A DNA stretch of 64,000 nucleotides from Xenorhabdus ishibashii (GCF_002632755.1 NZ_NJAK01000001.1:1984001-2048000), one strand, 5' to 3'. Shown: positions 25,012 to 37,369, counted from the first letter of the stretch. Made by a program: numbers and translations. The notes: generated by a model not told the origin, from the letters alone.

Positions 25012-26265
25012 ATGGAAAACAAAAACCAGCTTGAAAGCATGCTTTCTCGTTTTATTGGTCATGGCCCTTATTTGAGCATTGATGGTGAAAAATATATTGA
25101 TGCGGCATCAGGAACGTTTAATTTGCCGCTCGGTTATACGAATAATCGGATTGCTGAAAAACTCAAACAACAAATTGACAGATGTACACATTTGAGCTCG
25201 GCTTATACACGTGAAATGTCACAATATATTTTGAGTAAATTGATTAAATATACACCTGAAGGTGTTGATCGCATCTGGCTGAGAGATGTTTCCGGATCGG
25301 GGGCTGTTGAATGTGCTATCCGCATTGCACAAAAATCAACGGGACGCTCAGGCGTTATTTCGCTCTTTCTTGCCCATCATGGGCAGTCTCTTGCAACTGC
25401 ACAAATTTCCGGTAATGCCTTCAGAATTAAAGAGTTCCATATAAATATTGATGGCTCGATAAAAATTCCTGCACCAGCCAGTGTTCTGGCAGGGCAATCA
25501 CAGCCGAGTGGAGAGCAATTTGTCGATTTAGAGCAGTTTATTCAGTTAGGCTCTAATGACAATATTGCATGTCTGATTATTGAACCGATTCAGGGGAATG
25601 GCGGAAACATGGTTTTCCCTGTGGCTTTCTACCAGAGGATCAGGGACATTTGTCATCAACATGGCATCATCATTATTGCAGATGAAGTGCAAACAGGTTT
25701 TGGTCGCACGGGTACGTTCTTTGCGTCAACGGGTTACGCTAAAGCACTGGAGCCAGATATTATCGTTTTTGCCAAGGGAGCTGGCGGAATCGGTATTCCC
25801 ACTGGTGGTGTATTGATGCGTCGTTCATTGGATATATTGGAATCATTTGAACATTCCAGTACCTCTGGTTCTAACCCGCTCTCTTTGGTCGCTCTCAACG
25901 AAATTATCGATATTATTGAAGATGAGCACGTTTTAGAAAATGTGCAACAAAATGAAGCTTATTTGCGTGATGGTTTATTGAAATTACAGCATCAATATCC
26001 AGAGATCACGGGAGTAAGAGGTGTGGGATACATGTATGGATTTGATACACCAACCCCAGAGTTTGCCGCACAGGCCATCGCCACTGCCAATCGTCATCAC
26101 TTGATCTTGCGTGGTTCCCGTTATGGCAAAGGAAGAGCAATCAAAGTTCGTCCACCACTGATTTGTACACAGGAACATTTGGCAGAAATTCTGCATAAAC
26201 TGGATCTGACTTTCTCAGAATTAACGGCGATCGCACCGGTACGTAAGGGGGCAGTATCATGTTAG
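25012..26265 (+). CDS. class III PLP-dependent aminotransferase
   Basis: Fold-type I aminotransferase of the ornithine/acetylornithine/GABA group (class III), 417 residues. The cofactor region is clear: SGSGAVECAIRIAQ (phosphate binding), IIADEVQTGFGRTG (Asp to the pyridine nitrogen) and VFAKGAGGIGIPTGG, whose lysine is the expected Schiff-base residue. The C-terminal KVRPPLICTQEHL matches the family. First gene of a five-gene cassette; its stop overlaps the next start by seven bases. The amino acceptor is not evident. The dehydrogenase, phosphatase and MFS genes behind it suggest amination of a keto intermediate made by the dehydrogenase. Confidence 0.85.
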   Translation: MENKNQLESMLSRFIGHGPYLSIDGEKYIDAASGTFNLPLGYTNNRIAEKLKQQIDRCTHLSSAYTREMSQYILSKLIKYTPEGVDRIWLRDVSGSGAVECAIRIAQKSTGRSGVISLFLAHHGQSLATAQISGNAFRIKEFHINIDGSIKIPAPASVLAGQSQPSGEQFVDLEQFIQLGSNDNIACLIIEPIQGNGGNMVFPVAFYQRIRDICHQHGIIIIADEVQTGFGRTGTFFASTGYAKALEPDIIVFAKGAGGIGIPTGGVLMRRSLDILESFEHSSTSGSNPLSLVALNEIIDIIEDEHVLENVQQNEAYLRDGLLKLQHQYPEITGVRGVGYMYGFDTPTPEFAAQAIATANRHHLILRGSRYGKGRAIKVRPPLICTQEHLAEILHKLDLTFSELTAIAPVRKGAVSC

Positions 26266-27320
26266 CACTTAAATATCATCAAGCCTGGGATGTTGAAATT
26301 CAGCAAGTTGAAGCTTTGTCTTGCATTGAACCCGATGATGTTGTTGTTGATATTGCCGTGTGTGGTATTTGTGGCACGGATGTGGGAATTATTACTGGTG
26401 CTTATCCTGTTGCAATATCGGGAACCACGTTGGGTCATGAAACTACGGGCGTGGTATCCCAAATTGGCAGCGGTGTGACTCAGTTTCAGGTGGGAGATCG
26501 GGTTGTCGTCAATCCAACTTACTTTTGTGGCCATTGCCGGATGTGCCAGACAGGCAGCCCCAATCATTGTGAGAGAAAATTGGGAACAGAAGCCGGAGTC
26601 TCTTATGATGGCGCGTTTGCCGGTCAATATTTGGCAAAAGAAAATTTGCTCATCAAACTGGATGATCATGTCAGTATGGAAGAAGCCTCGCTGACTGAGC
26701 CACTAAGTTGCACACTCACCGGCGTGGATAAATTAGGGATCACTCACACTAATATTCGTGCGGCAGTGGCAGGTGCTGGCCCTATGGGGATGTTATACAT
26801 TTGGGCGCTGCATGAACGGGGCGTAAAAGCCTTTATGGTCGAAAAGAATGAGAGCCGAATTCAGTTTGCAAGAAATAATTTGCCGCCAGAATGCCCGTTG
26901 TACTCTAACTTCGATGAAGCTCTGACTCAGGAATATGGCAATACATCGGCTCTGATTGATTTGTGTGTGGATACAACAGGGCAATTGACCGAATATGTTT
27001 TTGACCATCTGGCACCAGGAGGTAAGTTACTGAATGTGGCTTTGAAAGACAAACATGCCAATTTGGACATTATGAAAATTGCAGATAAAAGTCTTTCAGT
27101 GATAGGTTCCATCGATTCGCTGAATAACAGTTTCGAACGTGCCTATGCCATGATCCGTGATGGCGTTATCCCTGTGGAACGTTTTATTAGCCAGATCTTT
27201 GATTTCAAAGATTACCACCAGGCTTTTCTGACGGTTGGCTGTGATATTGCGTCGAAAACCCAAGTTCCTCTCAATACACCAAACTGTAAGGTATTGATTC
27301 GTATTTCTGACCTAAAATAA
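26259..27320 (+). CDS. zinc-dependent alcohol/polyol dehydrogenase (MDR family)
   Basis: Medium-chain dehydrogenase of the sorbitol/threonine dehydrogenase type, 353 residues. The catalytic zinc ligands appear as CGICGTD, GHETTG and a later Glu (SLTEPLSC). The structural-zinc cysteines lie in CGHCRMCQTGSPNHC. The nucleotide-binding fold follows with AVAGAGPMGMLYIWAL. The ATG at 26259 lies inside the end of the aminotransferase gene, so the two are translationally coupled. It likely oxidises a hydroxyl to the ketone that the aminotransferase then aminates. The substrate is unknown. Confidence 0.85.
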   Translation: MLALKYHQAWDVEIQQVEALSCIEPDDVVVDIAVCGICGTDVGIITGAYPVAISGTTLGHETTGVVSQIGSGVTQFQVGDRVVVNPTYFCGHCRMCQTGSPNHCERKLGTEAGVSYDGAFAGQYLAKENLLIKLDDHVSMEEASLTEPLSCTLTGVDKLGITHTNIRAAVAGAGPMGMLYIWALHERGVKAFMVEKNESRIQFARNNLPPECPLYSNFDEALTQEYGNTSALIDLCVDTTGQLTEYVFDHLAPGGKLLNVALKDKHANLDIMKIADKSLSVIGSIDSLNNSFERAYAMIRDGVIPVERFISQIFDFKDYHQAFLTVGCDIASKTQVPLNTPNCKVLIRISDLK

Positions 27321-27345
27321 TGAATTGTTTTGAAGGACGATTTCG

Positions 27346-28002
27346 ATGAATAGATGCAATGTCATTTTTGATATCGACGGAGTCATTGTCGATAGTGAAC
27401 AACTGCATTTTGACGTATTGCTTGATGTATTAGGTGATGTATTGGGCGAGCAGGTATCTGCTCAAATAAATAATATCCAACCTCAGCAATTGCTCGGGCT
27501 AAGTCTGGCGGAAACGTTGGATAAAGTTGGCCTTCCTTCCGCAATGCAGCAAAGTGTTACAGAAAAAATTATTTCGCGTTACCAAGAAAAATTGTCTGCA
27601 CATTACTTGCGTCCGGGGATCACTGACTTAATTGCAGCCTTGCAACAAAATGGCACTAATTTTGGGTTTGTTTCTACCGCGCCGCGCCATGTGTGTTTGG
27701 CAAATCTTAGTTTACTGGCGCTACATAAACCACCTGCCTTGATTTCTGGTGATGATGTCGAAAGAACGAAACCCTTCCCTGATCCTTATTTGGCTATGCT
27801 GAAATTGAAGAAGATGGATGTTCGGCAAACGTTGGTGATTGAAGATACGGATTTGGGGATCGCAGCGGCAAAACAGGCGGGTATTCCGTGGATATATGCC
27901 TGGCCCCATGCTCTGTCAGTGGCAGAGCAGTATGGGCAAGCTTCCCGCGTCATTGAGAAATTAACAGATATTCCGCAGTTTTCAGGGCTGAATATAAAAT
28001 GA
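27346..28002 (+). CDS. HAD-superfamily phosphatase/phosphoglucomutase-like hydrolase
   Basis: 218-residue haloacid dehalogenase family member of the beta-phosphoglucomutase/phosphatase subgroup. Motif I is FDIDGVIVDSE (nucleophile Asp plus general acid Asp), motif II is FVSTAPRH, motif III is near RTKPFPDPYL, and motif IV is VIEDTDLGIAAAKQAG. An alpha-helical cap follows motif I. The ribosome binding site AAGGACG precedes the ATG. It sits 25 bases after the dehydrogenase gene and probably dephosphorylates a sugar- or polyol-phosphate intermediate of the same pathway (inference). Confidence 0.85.
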   Translation: MNRCNVIFDIDGVIVDSEQLHFDVLLDVLGDVLGEQVSAQINNIQPQQLLGLSLAETLDKVGLPSAMQQSVTEKIISRYQEKLSAHYLRPGITDLIAALQQNGTNFGFVSTAPRHVCLANLSLLALHKPPALISGDDVERTKPFPDPYLAMLKLKKMDVRQTLVIEDTDLGIAAAKQAGIPWIYAWPHALSVAEQYGQASRVIEKLTDIPQFSGLNIK

Positions 28003-28027
28003 TTTTTTATTGAAAAACCATATTTGG

Positions 28028-28055
28028 CGCTTTCCGCCAAAACTGACGGAAAGCG
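28028..28055 (+). terminator. hairpin after the HAD gene
   Basis: CGCTTTCCG at 28028-28036 pairs perfectly with CGGAAAGCG at 28047-28055 over a ten-base loop, followed by TTGTTC. It could partly terminate transcription between the HAD and MFS genes. The T tract is poor, so read-through is likely. Confidence 0.5.
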
Positions 28056-28065
28056 TTGTTCAAAC

Positions 28066-28120
28066 GGTATGGTTTTAAAGGGTATGGTTTTAAAAGGTAT
28101 GGTTTTAAAAGGTATGGTTT
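28066..28120 (+). repeat. 15-base tandem repeat ahead of the MFS gene
   Basis: The unit GGTATGGTTTTAAAA (first copy ends in G) occurs three full times, at 28066-28080, 28081-28095 and 28096-28110, plus ten bases of a fourth at 28111-28120. The partial copy runs straight into the GGAGG ribosome binding site of the next gene. Because unit number can change by slippage, the array may alter leader length or promoter spacing. Confidence 0.85.
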
Positions 28121-28132
28121 GGAGGAGTCAAT

Positions 28133-29284
28133 TTGTCTGAAGAATATGCAGTCTCTTCAATAAAGCAACCTATCATAGCAACGCGAATTTCGTTTTTTAT
28201 TGCGGGGTTCAGTATTGCGAGTTGGGCGCCGCTGATCCCATTGGTGAAGGAAAGGCTAGGTCTGGATGATGGTTCAATGGGGCTACTGATACTGGTGTTT
28301 GGTATTGGTTCTTTTATTATGATGCCCATCGCGGGAATGTTGGCAACCCGCTTTGGCTGCCGGAGGGTTTTTACCTTTTTTGCTTTATTGGCTGTTTTGA
28401 TATTGCCGAGTTTAAGTGTGCTCTCAACCCCACTGACACTGGCTTATGCCTTGTTTGTGTTCGGTGTGGGAATTGGGGCAACAGATGTAGTTATCAATAT
28501 TCATGCGGTTAATATTGAGAAAAGAGTACATCAGCCGATTATGTCGGGCTTTCACGCATTGTTCAGCTTAGGTGGGATTGCGGGCGCCGGAACTGTCAGC
28601 CTATTGTTGTTTTTGGGGATCTTACCTTTGCAGGTCACCATTGGCGTAGCGATATTCGTTATTCTGCTATTGTTGCCAACATGGTATGGCATGCTGGATA
28701 ACACGGAAACGGAAGATACCCCGTTTTTTGCCTTACCGCGTGGCATTGTTATCCTGATTGGCTCTCTTTGTTTTGTCGTTTACTTGATGGAAGGCTCCAT
28801 GCTGGATTGGAGTGGGATCTTGCTAAGCAGCGTACATAATATAAGCAGTCATCAGGCCGGATTTGGCTATACACTGTTTGCCATTACCATGACTACGGGG
28901 CGATTTTTGGGTGATAAAATTATTGCAGCCTGTGGATATCGGCGCGTGTTTTTAGGCAGTGCGATTTTAGCGACGTCAGGTTTTGTTCTGATCTATTTGG
29001 CATCCAGCACGACCCAGTTGGGAATTTCTTTTCTGATGATAGGGGCAGGATTATCCAATTTGGCGCCAATGTTCTTCACCGCTTCGGGCCGTCAAAAAGT
29101 GATGCCTGATGCGCTGGCGGTATCTGCCGTTTCTACAATGGGATATTCAGGGATCTTGCTTGGACCGGCCATTATTGGCGGTTTGGCACATCAGGTAACA
29201 CTGCACGGTGCTTTTGCCTGTATTGCTTTACTTTCCCTTTCATTGTTAGCGGGGTATGGTTTGATTAATCCTACTAAAGAATAA
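28133..29284 (+). CDS. major facilitator superfamily transporter
   Basis: 383-residue inner-membrane MFS protein with about 12 hydrophobic segments. The start is TTG at 28133, supported by GGAGG seven bases upstream; no ATG is suitable. The conserved loop between helices 2 and 3 is GMLATRFGCRRVF, and the central loop is LDNTETEDTPFF. It resembles the sugar/drug efflux-like MFS branch (FucP/YbjJ-like), but the substrate is not clear. Fourth gene of the cassette; it could export the product or import the substrate. Confidence 0.8.
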   Translation: MSEEYAVSSIKQPIIATRISFFIAGFSIASWAPLIPLVKERLGLDDGSMGLLILVFGIGSFIMMPIAGMLATRFGCRRVFTFFALLAVLILPSLSVLSTPLTLAYALFVFGVGIGATDVVINIHAVNIEKRVHQPIMSGFHALFSLGGIAGAGTVSLLLFLGILPLQVTIGVAIFVILLLLPTWYGMLDNTETEDTPFFALPRGIVILIGSLCFVVYLMEGSMLDWSGILLSSVHNISSHQAGFGYTLFAITMTTGRFLGDKIIAACGYRRVFLGSAILATSGFVLIYLASSTTQLGISFLMIGAGLSNLAPMFFTASGRQKVMPDALAVSAVSTMGYSGILLGPAIIGGLAHQVTLHGAFACIALLSLSLLAGYGLINPTKE

Positions 29285-29298
29285 CAGGGTAAATATTG

Positions 29299-29898
29299 AT
29301 GAATTTGCAGCAATGTCATTGGTTGAATGAGCCTGCTTCATGGCAGTGTCAGGGTAATGAACTTCATGTCATGACGGACAATAAAACCGATTTCTGGCGT
29401 GATACATGGTATGGTTTTCAGCGTCATAGTGGCCATGTCTTTGGTAGCTATATTGATGATTTTAACCTTGAAGAAGGCTTTACCTTTCAGTTTTGTATCG
29501 AAGGCCAGTTTGAACAGTTATATGATCAGGCGGGTGTGATGTTATTGGTGGATGAGCAACATTGGCTAAAAGCGGGTGTTGAACATTCTGATGGGCAGGC
29601 AACCATCGGCAGTGTATTAACCAATGGCTGTTCTGACTGGGCAATGGGGGTTTTCCCTGGCAATCCCAATAAGTTCTGGTTACGACTGACTTACCGTGAG
29701 GGGGCTATCAGGCTGCAATATTCCACCGATGGTGTGATATGGCCGTTACTGAGGTTGTCTCCTTTTACGGTTGATAATAATAAGCGTATTTTTGTCGGGG
29801 CGATGTGCTGCTCACCGGAACGGGAAGGATTGCAGGTGAGGTTTTCAGAGTTCAGGCTAACATCATCGTTGAAAAAGCACCTGCATGATTTAAGTTAG
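29299..29898 (+). CDS. DUF1349-type concanavalin-like protein
   Basis: 199-residue soluble protein without a signal peptide, resembling the DUF1349 (YesU/regulation-of-enolase-like) jelly-roll family. Typical segments are DFWRDTWYGFQRHSGHVFG, YDQAGVMLLVDEQHWLKAGVE, SDWAMGVFPGN and the C-terminal VGAMCCSPEREGLQVRFSEF. The start is ATG at 29299, 14 bases after the MFS stop; an in-frame TTG lies just before it. Proteins of this family often accompany sugar-handling genes, but their activity is mostly unassigned. It ends the cassette and converges on thiH. Confidence 0.75.
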   Translation: MNLQQCHWLNEPASWQCQGNELHVMTDNKTDFWRDTWYGFQRHSGHVFGSYIDDFNLEEGFTFQFCIEGQFEQLYDQAGVMLLVDEQHWLKAGVEHSDGQATIGSVLTNGCSDWAMGVFPGNPNKFWLRLTYREGAIRLQYSTDGVIWPLLRLSPFTVDNNKRIFVGAMCCSPEREGLQVRFSEFRLTSSLKKHLHDLS

Positions 29899-29916
29899 AT
29901 CTCTATTTATCGAAAA

Positions 29917-31041
29917 TCATCGACCTAAGTAATTATCCCAGTCTTTCCAGATGGGTTGTAAACCTGATTTGACCAAGGCTTCGGCGACCTGAAAAACAGA
30001 ACGATTGTCGTGGGGAGCGAATTGTTCCAGCTCGTGGTGTTCATCAGCATAACCGCCTGGCTGGGTTTTTGAACCTGCACTGATATTGTTGATCGCGAGA
30101 GGAACAACGTGATCGCGGAAATACGGTGATTCACGGGTGGACAGCGAAAGCTCGACATCCGGTGCCAGCAGGCGGAATGCACAAATCAGTTGCACCAGTT
30201 CGGCTTCATTCATTAATGAAGCCGGCTCTATGCCGCCTGCGCAGGGACGCAGTCGTGGAAAGGAGATGGAGTAACGACTCTTCCAGAACTGTTTTTGCAG
30301 AAAAAGGAGGTGCTCCGCTACCATATAACAATCGGTTCGCCAATTGTGGGATAGCCCAATCAGAGCACCTAGCCCAATTTTATCTATTCCCGCTCGTCCA
30401 AGGCGTTCAGGTGTTTCCAGTCGCCAATGGAAATCCTGCTTTTTGCCCTTCAAATGGTGCAGTTGATAACTGGGTTGATGGTAGGTTTCCTGATAGACCA
30501 TTACGCCATCCAACCCCAATGTTTTCAGTTCAGCATATTCTTCTTGCGCCAATGGCTGAACCTCCATTGAGACAGAACTGAAATGACGACGGATCAAGGG
30601 AAGATAGCGGCGAAAATAATCCATACCCACTTTGTTTTGATGTTCCCCTGTCACCAGCAGAATATGCTCAAACCCCAGTGTTTTCAGCGCAAGGCATTCT
30701 GCTTCGATCTCCTGTTCATTGAGCGTTTTGCGCTTAATGTGATTACTCATGGAGAAACCACAATAAGTGCAGTCGTTGGCACACAGATTGGAAAGATAGA
30801 GTGGAATAAAAAATCCCACGGTATTACCAAAACGTTGACGTGTGAGTTGTTGTGCGCGTTGGGCAAGTGACTCAAGATAAGGCAGTGCAGCAGGGGAGAG
30901 CAGAGCCATAAAGTCATCCAATGTCAAGCGAGCACTGTTTAGTGCATGTTCAATGTCCTGTGATGTTTTACTGTTGATGCGTAGGGTGATGTCATCCCAA
31001 TCCAGTTGTTGCCAGCGCTGGCTAAATGTTCGGTTTGTCAT
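29917..31041 (-). CDS. thiH: 2-iminoacetate (dehydroglycine) synthase
   Basis: Radical SAM enzyme that cleaves tyrosine to dehydroglycine and p-cresol, supplying the glycine-derived unit for the thiazole ring of thiamine. 374 residues (E. coli 377). The [4Fe-4S] motif is [10 protein letters not shown], and a C-terminal cysteine region is present. Its ATG overlaps the thiG stop by four bases. Last gene of thiCEFSGH, expected to be under the upstream TPP riboswitch. Confidence 0.97.
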   Translation of the reverse strand: MTNRTFSQRWQQLDWDDITLRINSKTSQDIEHALNSARLTLDDFMALLSPAALPYLESLAQRAQQLTRQRFGNTVGFFIPLYLSNLCANDCTYCGFSMSNHIKRKTLNEQEIEAECLALKTLGFEHILLVTGEHQNKVGMDYFRRYLPLIRRHFSSVSMEVQPLAQEEYAELKTLGLDGVMVYQETYHQPSYQLHHLKGKKQDFHWRLETPERLGRAGIDKIGLGALIGLSHNWRTDCYMVAEHLLFLQKQFWKSRYSISFPRLRPCAGGIEPASLMNEAELVQLICAFRLLAPDVELSLSTRESPYFRDHVVPLAINNISAGSKTQPGGYADEHHELEQFAPHDNRSVFQVAEALVKSGLQPIWKDWDNYLGR

Positions 31042-31808
31042 AATATCCCCAGAAAATCGGTCAGCGGGCTGGAAGCCTCAGCGTGGGATTTTTGGCTTGC
31101 TACGCCTGCTTGATGTGAGAGTTCGCCGGCTTCAATGGCCGTTTTGAATGCCTGAGCCATCTTAACGGGATTGCGGGCAACAGCGATGGCGGTATTGACC
31201 AGTACACCATCTGCCCCCATTTCGATGGCGGCCAGCGCATGGCTCGGTGCTCCAATCCCTGCATCTACAACAACCGGCACGTTGGCCTGTTCGATGATAA
31301 TTTGTAGAAAATCGCGGGTCAGTAATCCTTTATTTGAGCCGATAGGGGCACCTAATGGCATAACGGCAGCACAGCCGACTTCTTCCAATCGGCGGCACAG
31401 GACAGGATCAGCACCACAATAGGGCAAAACGATAAATCCCTCTTTGACTAGCTGTTCTGCCCCCTTTAGTGTCTCAATGGGATCAGGCAGCAGATATTTT
31501 ACATCGGGGTGGATCTCCAATTTAATCCAGTGAGTTCCCAACGCTTCCCGTGCGAGGCGAGCGGCGAAGATAGCTTCTTCTGCGGTTTTAGCTCCAGAGG
31601 TATTGGGTAGCAGTTTGACGCCCAATTGTTGCAGTGGTGCAAGAATGCCATCGTTATTATTGCCGTGAAGATCGATGCGTTTCATTGCCATTGTTACCAG
31701 TTGGCTGCCAGAGGCACGGATCGCGTCGATCATTAATCCTGCATTGGCAAACTTGCCTGTTCCGGTAAATAGGCGGGATTGGAAGGGTGTATCTGCAATT
31801 TTTAACAT
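31038..31808 (-). CDS. thiG: thiazole synthase
   Basis: TIM-barrel enzyme that assembles thiazole phosphate from DXP, dehydroglycine and the ThiS thiocarboxylate. 256 residues from ATG at 31808; GGAGG lies eight bases upstream, within the end of thiS. An in-frame TTG at 31826 is disfavoured. Conserved blocks are [60 protein letters not shown] and [24 protein letters not shown]. Coupled to thiH. Confidence 0.97.
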   Translation of the reverse strand: MLKIADTPFQSRLFTGTGKFANAGLMIDAIRASGSQLVTMAMKRIDLHGNNNDGILAPLQQLGVKLLPNTSGAKTAEEAIFAARLAREALGTHWIKLEIHPDVKYLLPDPIETLKGAEQLVKEGFIVLPYCGADPVLCRRLEEVGCAAVMPLGAPIGSNKGLLTRDFLQIIIEQANVPVVVDAGIGAPSHALAAIEMGADGVLVNTAIAVARNPVKMAQAFKTAIEAGELSHQAGVASQKSHAEASSPLTDFLGIL

Positions 31809-31828
31809 AAAATTAACCTCCGGCAATA

Positions 31829-32044
31829 TCAGCCACCAGCAATGGCCTGAAACAGCAAAATGATGTCCCCGTCATTAATCTGATGGGTTTGCCACTCTGA
31901 ACGCGGAATAATGGTTTGATTGATAGCCAAAGCTGTACCTGATTGCGTGTGTTCTATATGTTCCGACAATTGATGTTCCAGTAATTGTTGCACTGTCATA
32001 GGTGCGTTCAGTGTCATTGACTGATCGTTGACAATAATGTTCAT
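31829..32044 (-). CDS. thiS: sulfur carrier protein ThiS
   Basis: Ubiquitin-like 71-residue sulfur carrier. The C-terminal AIAGG ends in the Gly-Gly that ThiF adenylates and that becomes the thiocarboxylate. The N terminus ([10 protein letters not shown]) and [15 protein letters not shown] segment match the family. It overlaps thiF by four bases and is 20 bases ahead of thiG. Confidence 0.95.
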   Translation of the reverse strand: MNIIVNDQSMTLNAPMTVQQLLEHQLSEHIEHTQSGTALAINQTIIPRSEWQTHQINDGDIILLFQAIAGG

Positions 32045-32819
32045 GCGACTTCTTTTCCTGACCGTTTTTTATCAGCCTGTCTGGTAGCGCCACAAATTGG
32101 GCACTGTGATGAGCGAGTAAGCTGTAATGTGCTCCAGCTTTGCTGTTTGCCATCAAACAGCCGGAGTTTTCCATTTAAGGAAGAAGGAAGACCTGCCAGC
32201 ATTTTTATTGCTTCCAATGATTGCAAGGTGCCGATGACTCCAACGATAGGGCCTAAGATACCGGCTGTCCGGCAATTTCGGTGAGGTTCTTCTTGATTAG
32301 GATAGAGGCAGGCGTAGCAACCGTGCTGGTAAGGAGGAGTCAATACCATTAATTGCCCACTAAAGCCGACGGCACTGCCGCTGATGAGAGGTTTATTTTC
32401 TGCAATACAGGCGGCATTGATGGCATGGCGAGTTGCCATGTTGTCACAGCAATCCAAAACCAGATCGACTTGATTGACAGCATTAACCAAAGAGTCACGA
32501 TTTTGCCGCACAGTTAGTGCAGTGATATTGATTTGCGGGTTTAGCTCAGCCAGTTGTTTTGCTGCTAATTGGGCTTTGTTGGCAGGGACATCTGCACTGC
32601 GATAGATGATCTGGCGTTGCAGGTTTGAGATATGCAACTTGTCATCATCTGCCAGATAAAGGTTTCCCACCCCCGCTGCCGCGAGATAGAGTGCAGCCGG
32701 TGATCCTAATCCACCAAGACCGACAATCAGCACTTTGCTGACTTTTAGTTTCTCTTGCCCTTCGAGGCCGATGTCTTCCAGCAATAGTTGGCGGCTGTAA
32801 CGCATAAATTCTTGGTCGT

Positions 32820-32826
<7 letters not shown>
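32041..32826 (-). CDS. thiF: ThiS adenylyltransferase
   Basis: E1-like enzyme that adenylates the ThiS C terminus. 261 residues. The ATP-binding [19 protein letters not shown], the LSNLQRQ-type segment ([12 protein letters not shown]) and two zinc CxxC pairs (CYACL and CPICG) are visible. The catalytic Cys lies in [14 protein letters not shown]. It overlaps both neighbours (thiE by seven bases, thiS by four), indicating coupled translation. Confidence 0.96.
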
Positions 32827-35472
<2,646 letters not shown>

Positions 35473-35604
35473 TTATCGCCTGTCTCATTGTTGATCAGGC
35501 TTAAGTTGAGAAAATTGCTTGTCTGGAGCTCGCAGGGAGTAATGGTTGATGCTGTTTGGGGTCTGTACATGTATTTGCATAAATGTACGATGACTGGCAG
35601 CGGG

Positions 35605-35720
35605 GTGATTACTCTTGTTCCCTTCGCGGGTATTAGCCCGATCAGGTTCTGCGGATCCCGAATTAACGGTCTCAGCCTGTGTTTACATGATGCAAGGTAA
35701 ACACTAGGCACTCCGACAAG
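35605..35720 (-). ncRNA. TPP riboswitch (THI element) controlling thiCEFSGH
   Basis: On the minus strand the leader carries the conserved THI-box parts in order: GGAGTGCC, GGCTGAGACC, GGATCCGCAGAACCTGATC, GGGCTAATACCCGCGAAGGGAA and CAAGAGTAATC. These build the pyrimidine- and diphosphate-sensing helices of the TPP aptamer. About 150 bases lie between it and the thiC start. They hold CCTG/CAGG complementary segments that could form the expression platform; no U-rich terminator is clear, so translational control is more likely. Confidence 0.95.
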
Positions 35721-35732
35721 AAAACACCCCAG

Positions 35733-35760
35733 AGTATAAAGGGGATTATAAAAACTACAA
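35733..35760 (-). promoter_or_regulatory. probable thiC promoter
   Basis: On the minus strand TTGTAG (35760-35755) and TATACT (35738-35733) are 16 bases apart, and the transcript would begin a few bases before the TPP aptamer. The match and position are good. Confidence 0.6.
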
Positions 35761-35866
35761 CCTAAAATTAGGGGCAGTCTCTATCGTAGTTTGCATTCCA
35801 AAACGCAGTGGCGATTTTCTTAATGACAAAGGGAACAGGTTTGATTTTTGTTTCCACAAAGATTCA

Positions 35867-37249
35867 TCAAATAGGTGGATGAAGACTATGCCAATGAGTG
35901 ACTTGCTGATAAGCCCAGCCAGCCTGTATCATCGTAACTTCATCAAAATGTGGAGCAACGATTTGGAATGCAATTGGTGTCCCAATTTTGGTTCGGCCAC
36001 AAGGTAACGTGATCGTGGGGTGACCAGTAAAATTAAATGCGCTAGTGTAATATGACATATCGTTACCTTGTCCCAAAATGTCCATTACTTTATGAGTTAA
36101 GTCTGCAATTGCTATTACTGGTGAGAATATAACGTCCACCGATTCGAAAATACCGTTGATGCATCCTGTAAGGTTTGCTCTACGCGATCTCAATTTCTGA
36201 TAGTCGAGAGCATTAACACTATGACCAAGATCTAATAGTTCCGCAATACCGGAGCCATATTGCTTCCTCATTAACGGAAAAGTTTTTTCATGTGCTACAG
36301 CAGCTTCAATCGAGCATATCGGATCCCAGTCTTGTGCGGCTTGAAGAGTGTCAGGCATAGTAATATCTACTAGCTTCGCCCCTAATTTGATGAAATGGTC
36401 GAGCGTTTTAGTTAGCGCTAATCTTGTGGGTTCATCTACGCGATCTAATGCCCAAGTAACATCGACACCGATACGCATATTACGCACTCCACGGGTCATC
36501 AGCGCTAAATAATCTGGTACATGGAGTGTGCTAGAGGTAGGGTCTTTCGGATCACGTCCAGCAATGGCTTGTAGCATAGCCGCAGCATCAGCCACGTTCC
36601 TGGCCATTGGGCCAATATGATCCATCGATGCTGCCAATTCAAATGCACCATAGCGACTGACACGCCCCCATGTGGGTTTAATACCAGTAATGCCATTGAT
36701 AGCAGAAGGAAAGCGAATAGAACCACCAGTATCTGTACCTATGGAACCATAGCAAAGCCCTGCTGCGGTAGCAACACCTGGGCCACTGGAAGAAGCACCA
36801 GACCAGAGTTGTTCTAGCCAAGGATTAATGGGAGGTGTGAATTGTGAATGATGTTCGAAAAGAGCACCTTCAGTTTGGATTAACTTGCCGAGTAGAATAG
36901 CACCTGCAGTACGTAGTCGCTCAACCACAGTTGCATTTTCTAGAGGGATGAATTGATTAACCAGAGGCATACCGTGTGTTGTCACCACGCCTTTAGCCCA
37001 CAGCAAATCCTTTACTGCCACAGGAACTCCATGTAGTGATCCACGGAACTCACCACGTGCAATCTCTTCATCGGCCATTCGAGCCTCCGTTATTGCTGAT
37101 TTTTCCATTACAATGAAATAGCTATGAAGGGTAGAGTCAAGGTGCTCAATACGGTTAAGTAGTTCTCGAGTGACTTCTTCTGAAGAAATTTCTCGTGATT
37201 GAATACGTCGACCTATTGTCAACAGATCCTGATAATGTAATTCACTCAT
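35867..37249 (-). CDS. amidase (amidase signature family)
   Basis: 460-residue amidase signature hydrolase, of the glutamyl-tRNA amidotransferase A/fatty acid amide hydrolase kind, that would hydrolyse an amide bond. The Ser-cisSer-Lys triad is visible: Lys in GVPVAVKDLLW, cis-Ser in SGASSSGPG and nucleophile Ser in IGTDTGGSIRFPSA. The usual GGSSGG stretch reads GASSSGPG here. No gatB/gatC lies near, so it is not the tRNA-charging enzyme. It sits between the thiamine leader and the island, on the opposite strand from the peptide cluster, so a link to that cluster is unproven. The substrate is unknown. Confidence 0.85.
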   Translation of the reverse strand: MSELHYQDLLTIGRRIQSREISSEEVTRELLNRIEHLDSTLHSYFIVMEKSAITEARMADEEIARGEFRGSLHGVPVAVKDLLWAKGVVTTHGMPLVNQFIPLENATVVERLRTAGAILLGKLIQTEGALFEHHSQFTPPINPWLEQLWSGASSSGPGVATAAGLCYGSIGTDTGGSIRFPSAINGITGIKPTWGRVSRYGAFELAASMDHIGPMARNVADAAAMLQAIAGRDPKDPTSSTLHVPDYLALMTRGVRNMRIGVDVTWALDRVDEPTRLALTKTLDHFIKLGAKLVDITMPDTLQAAQDWDPICSIEAAVAHEKTFPLMRKQYGSGIAELLDLGHSVNALDYQKLRSRRANLTGCINGIFESVDVIFSPVIAIADLTHKVMDILGQGNDMSYYTSAFNFTGHPTITLPCGRTKIGTPIAFQIVAPHFDEVTMIQAGWAYQQVTHWHSLHPPI

Positions 37250-37369
37250 ATTTGACTTCTGCCATATAATTAATCTGAATTTTGTTTACGTTAAGCCGTC
37301 ATTGAAAAATCTTCTTTTGAATAGAAAACTTTTAGTGATGGTTTCTTCCATATCCATGTGGAGTTTAGT

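Noticed and set aside
28066..28120. Short repeats as a CRISPR array.
   Set aside because: The units are directly adjacent without spacers and no cas genes are present. No CRISPR array was seen anywhere in the window.
35867..37249. Amidase as GatA of the tRNA amidotransferase or as a member of the peptide cluster.
   Set aside because: No gatB or gatC nearby, and it is on the opposite strand beyond a transposase relic; membership in the cluster is not supported.
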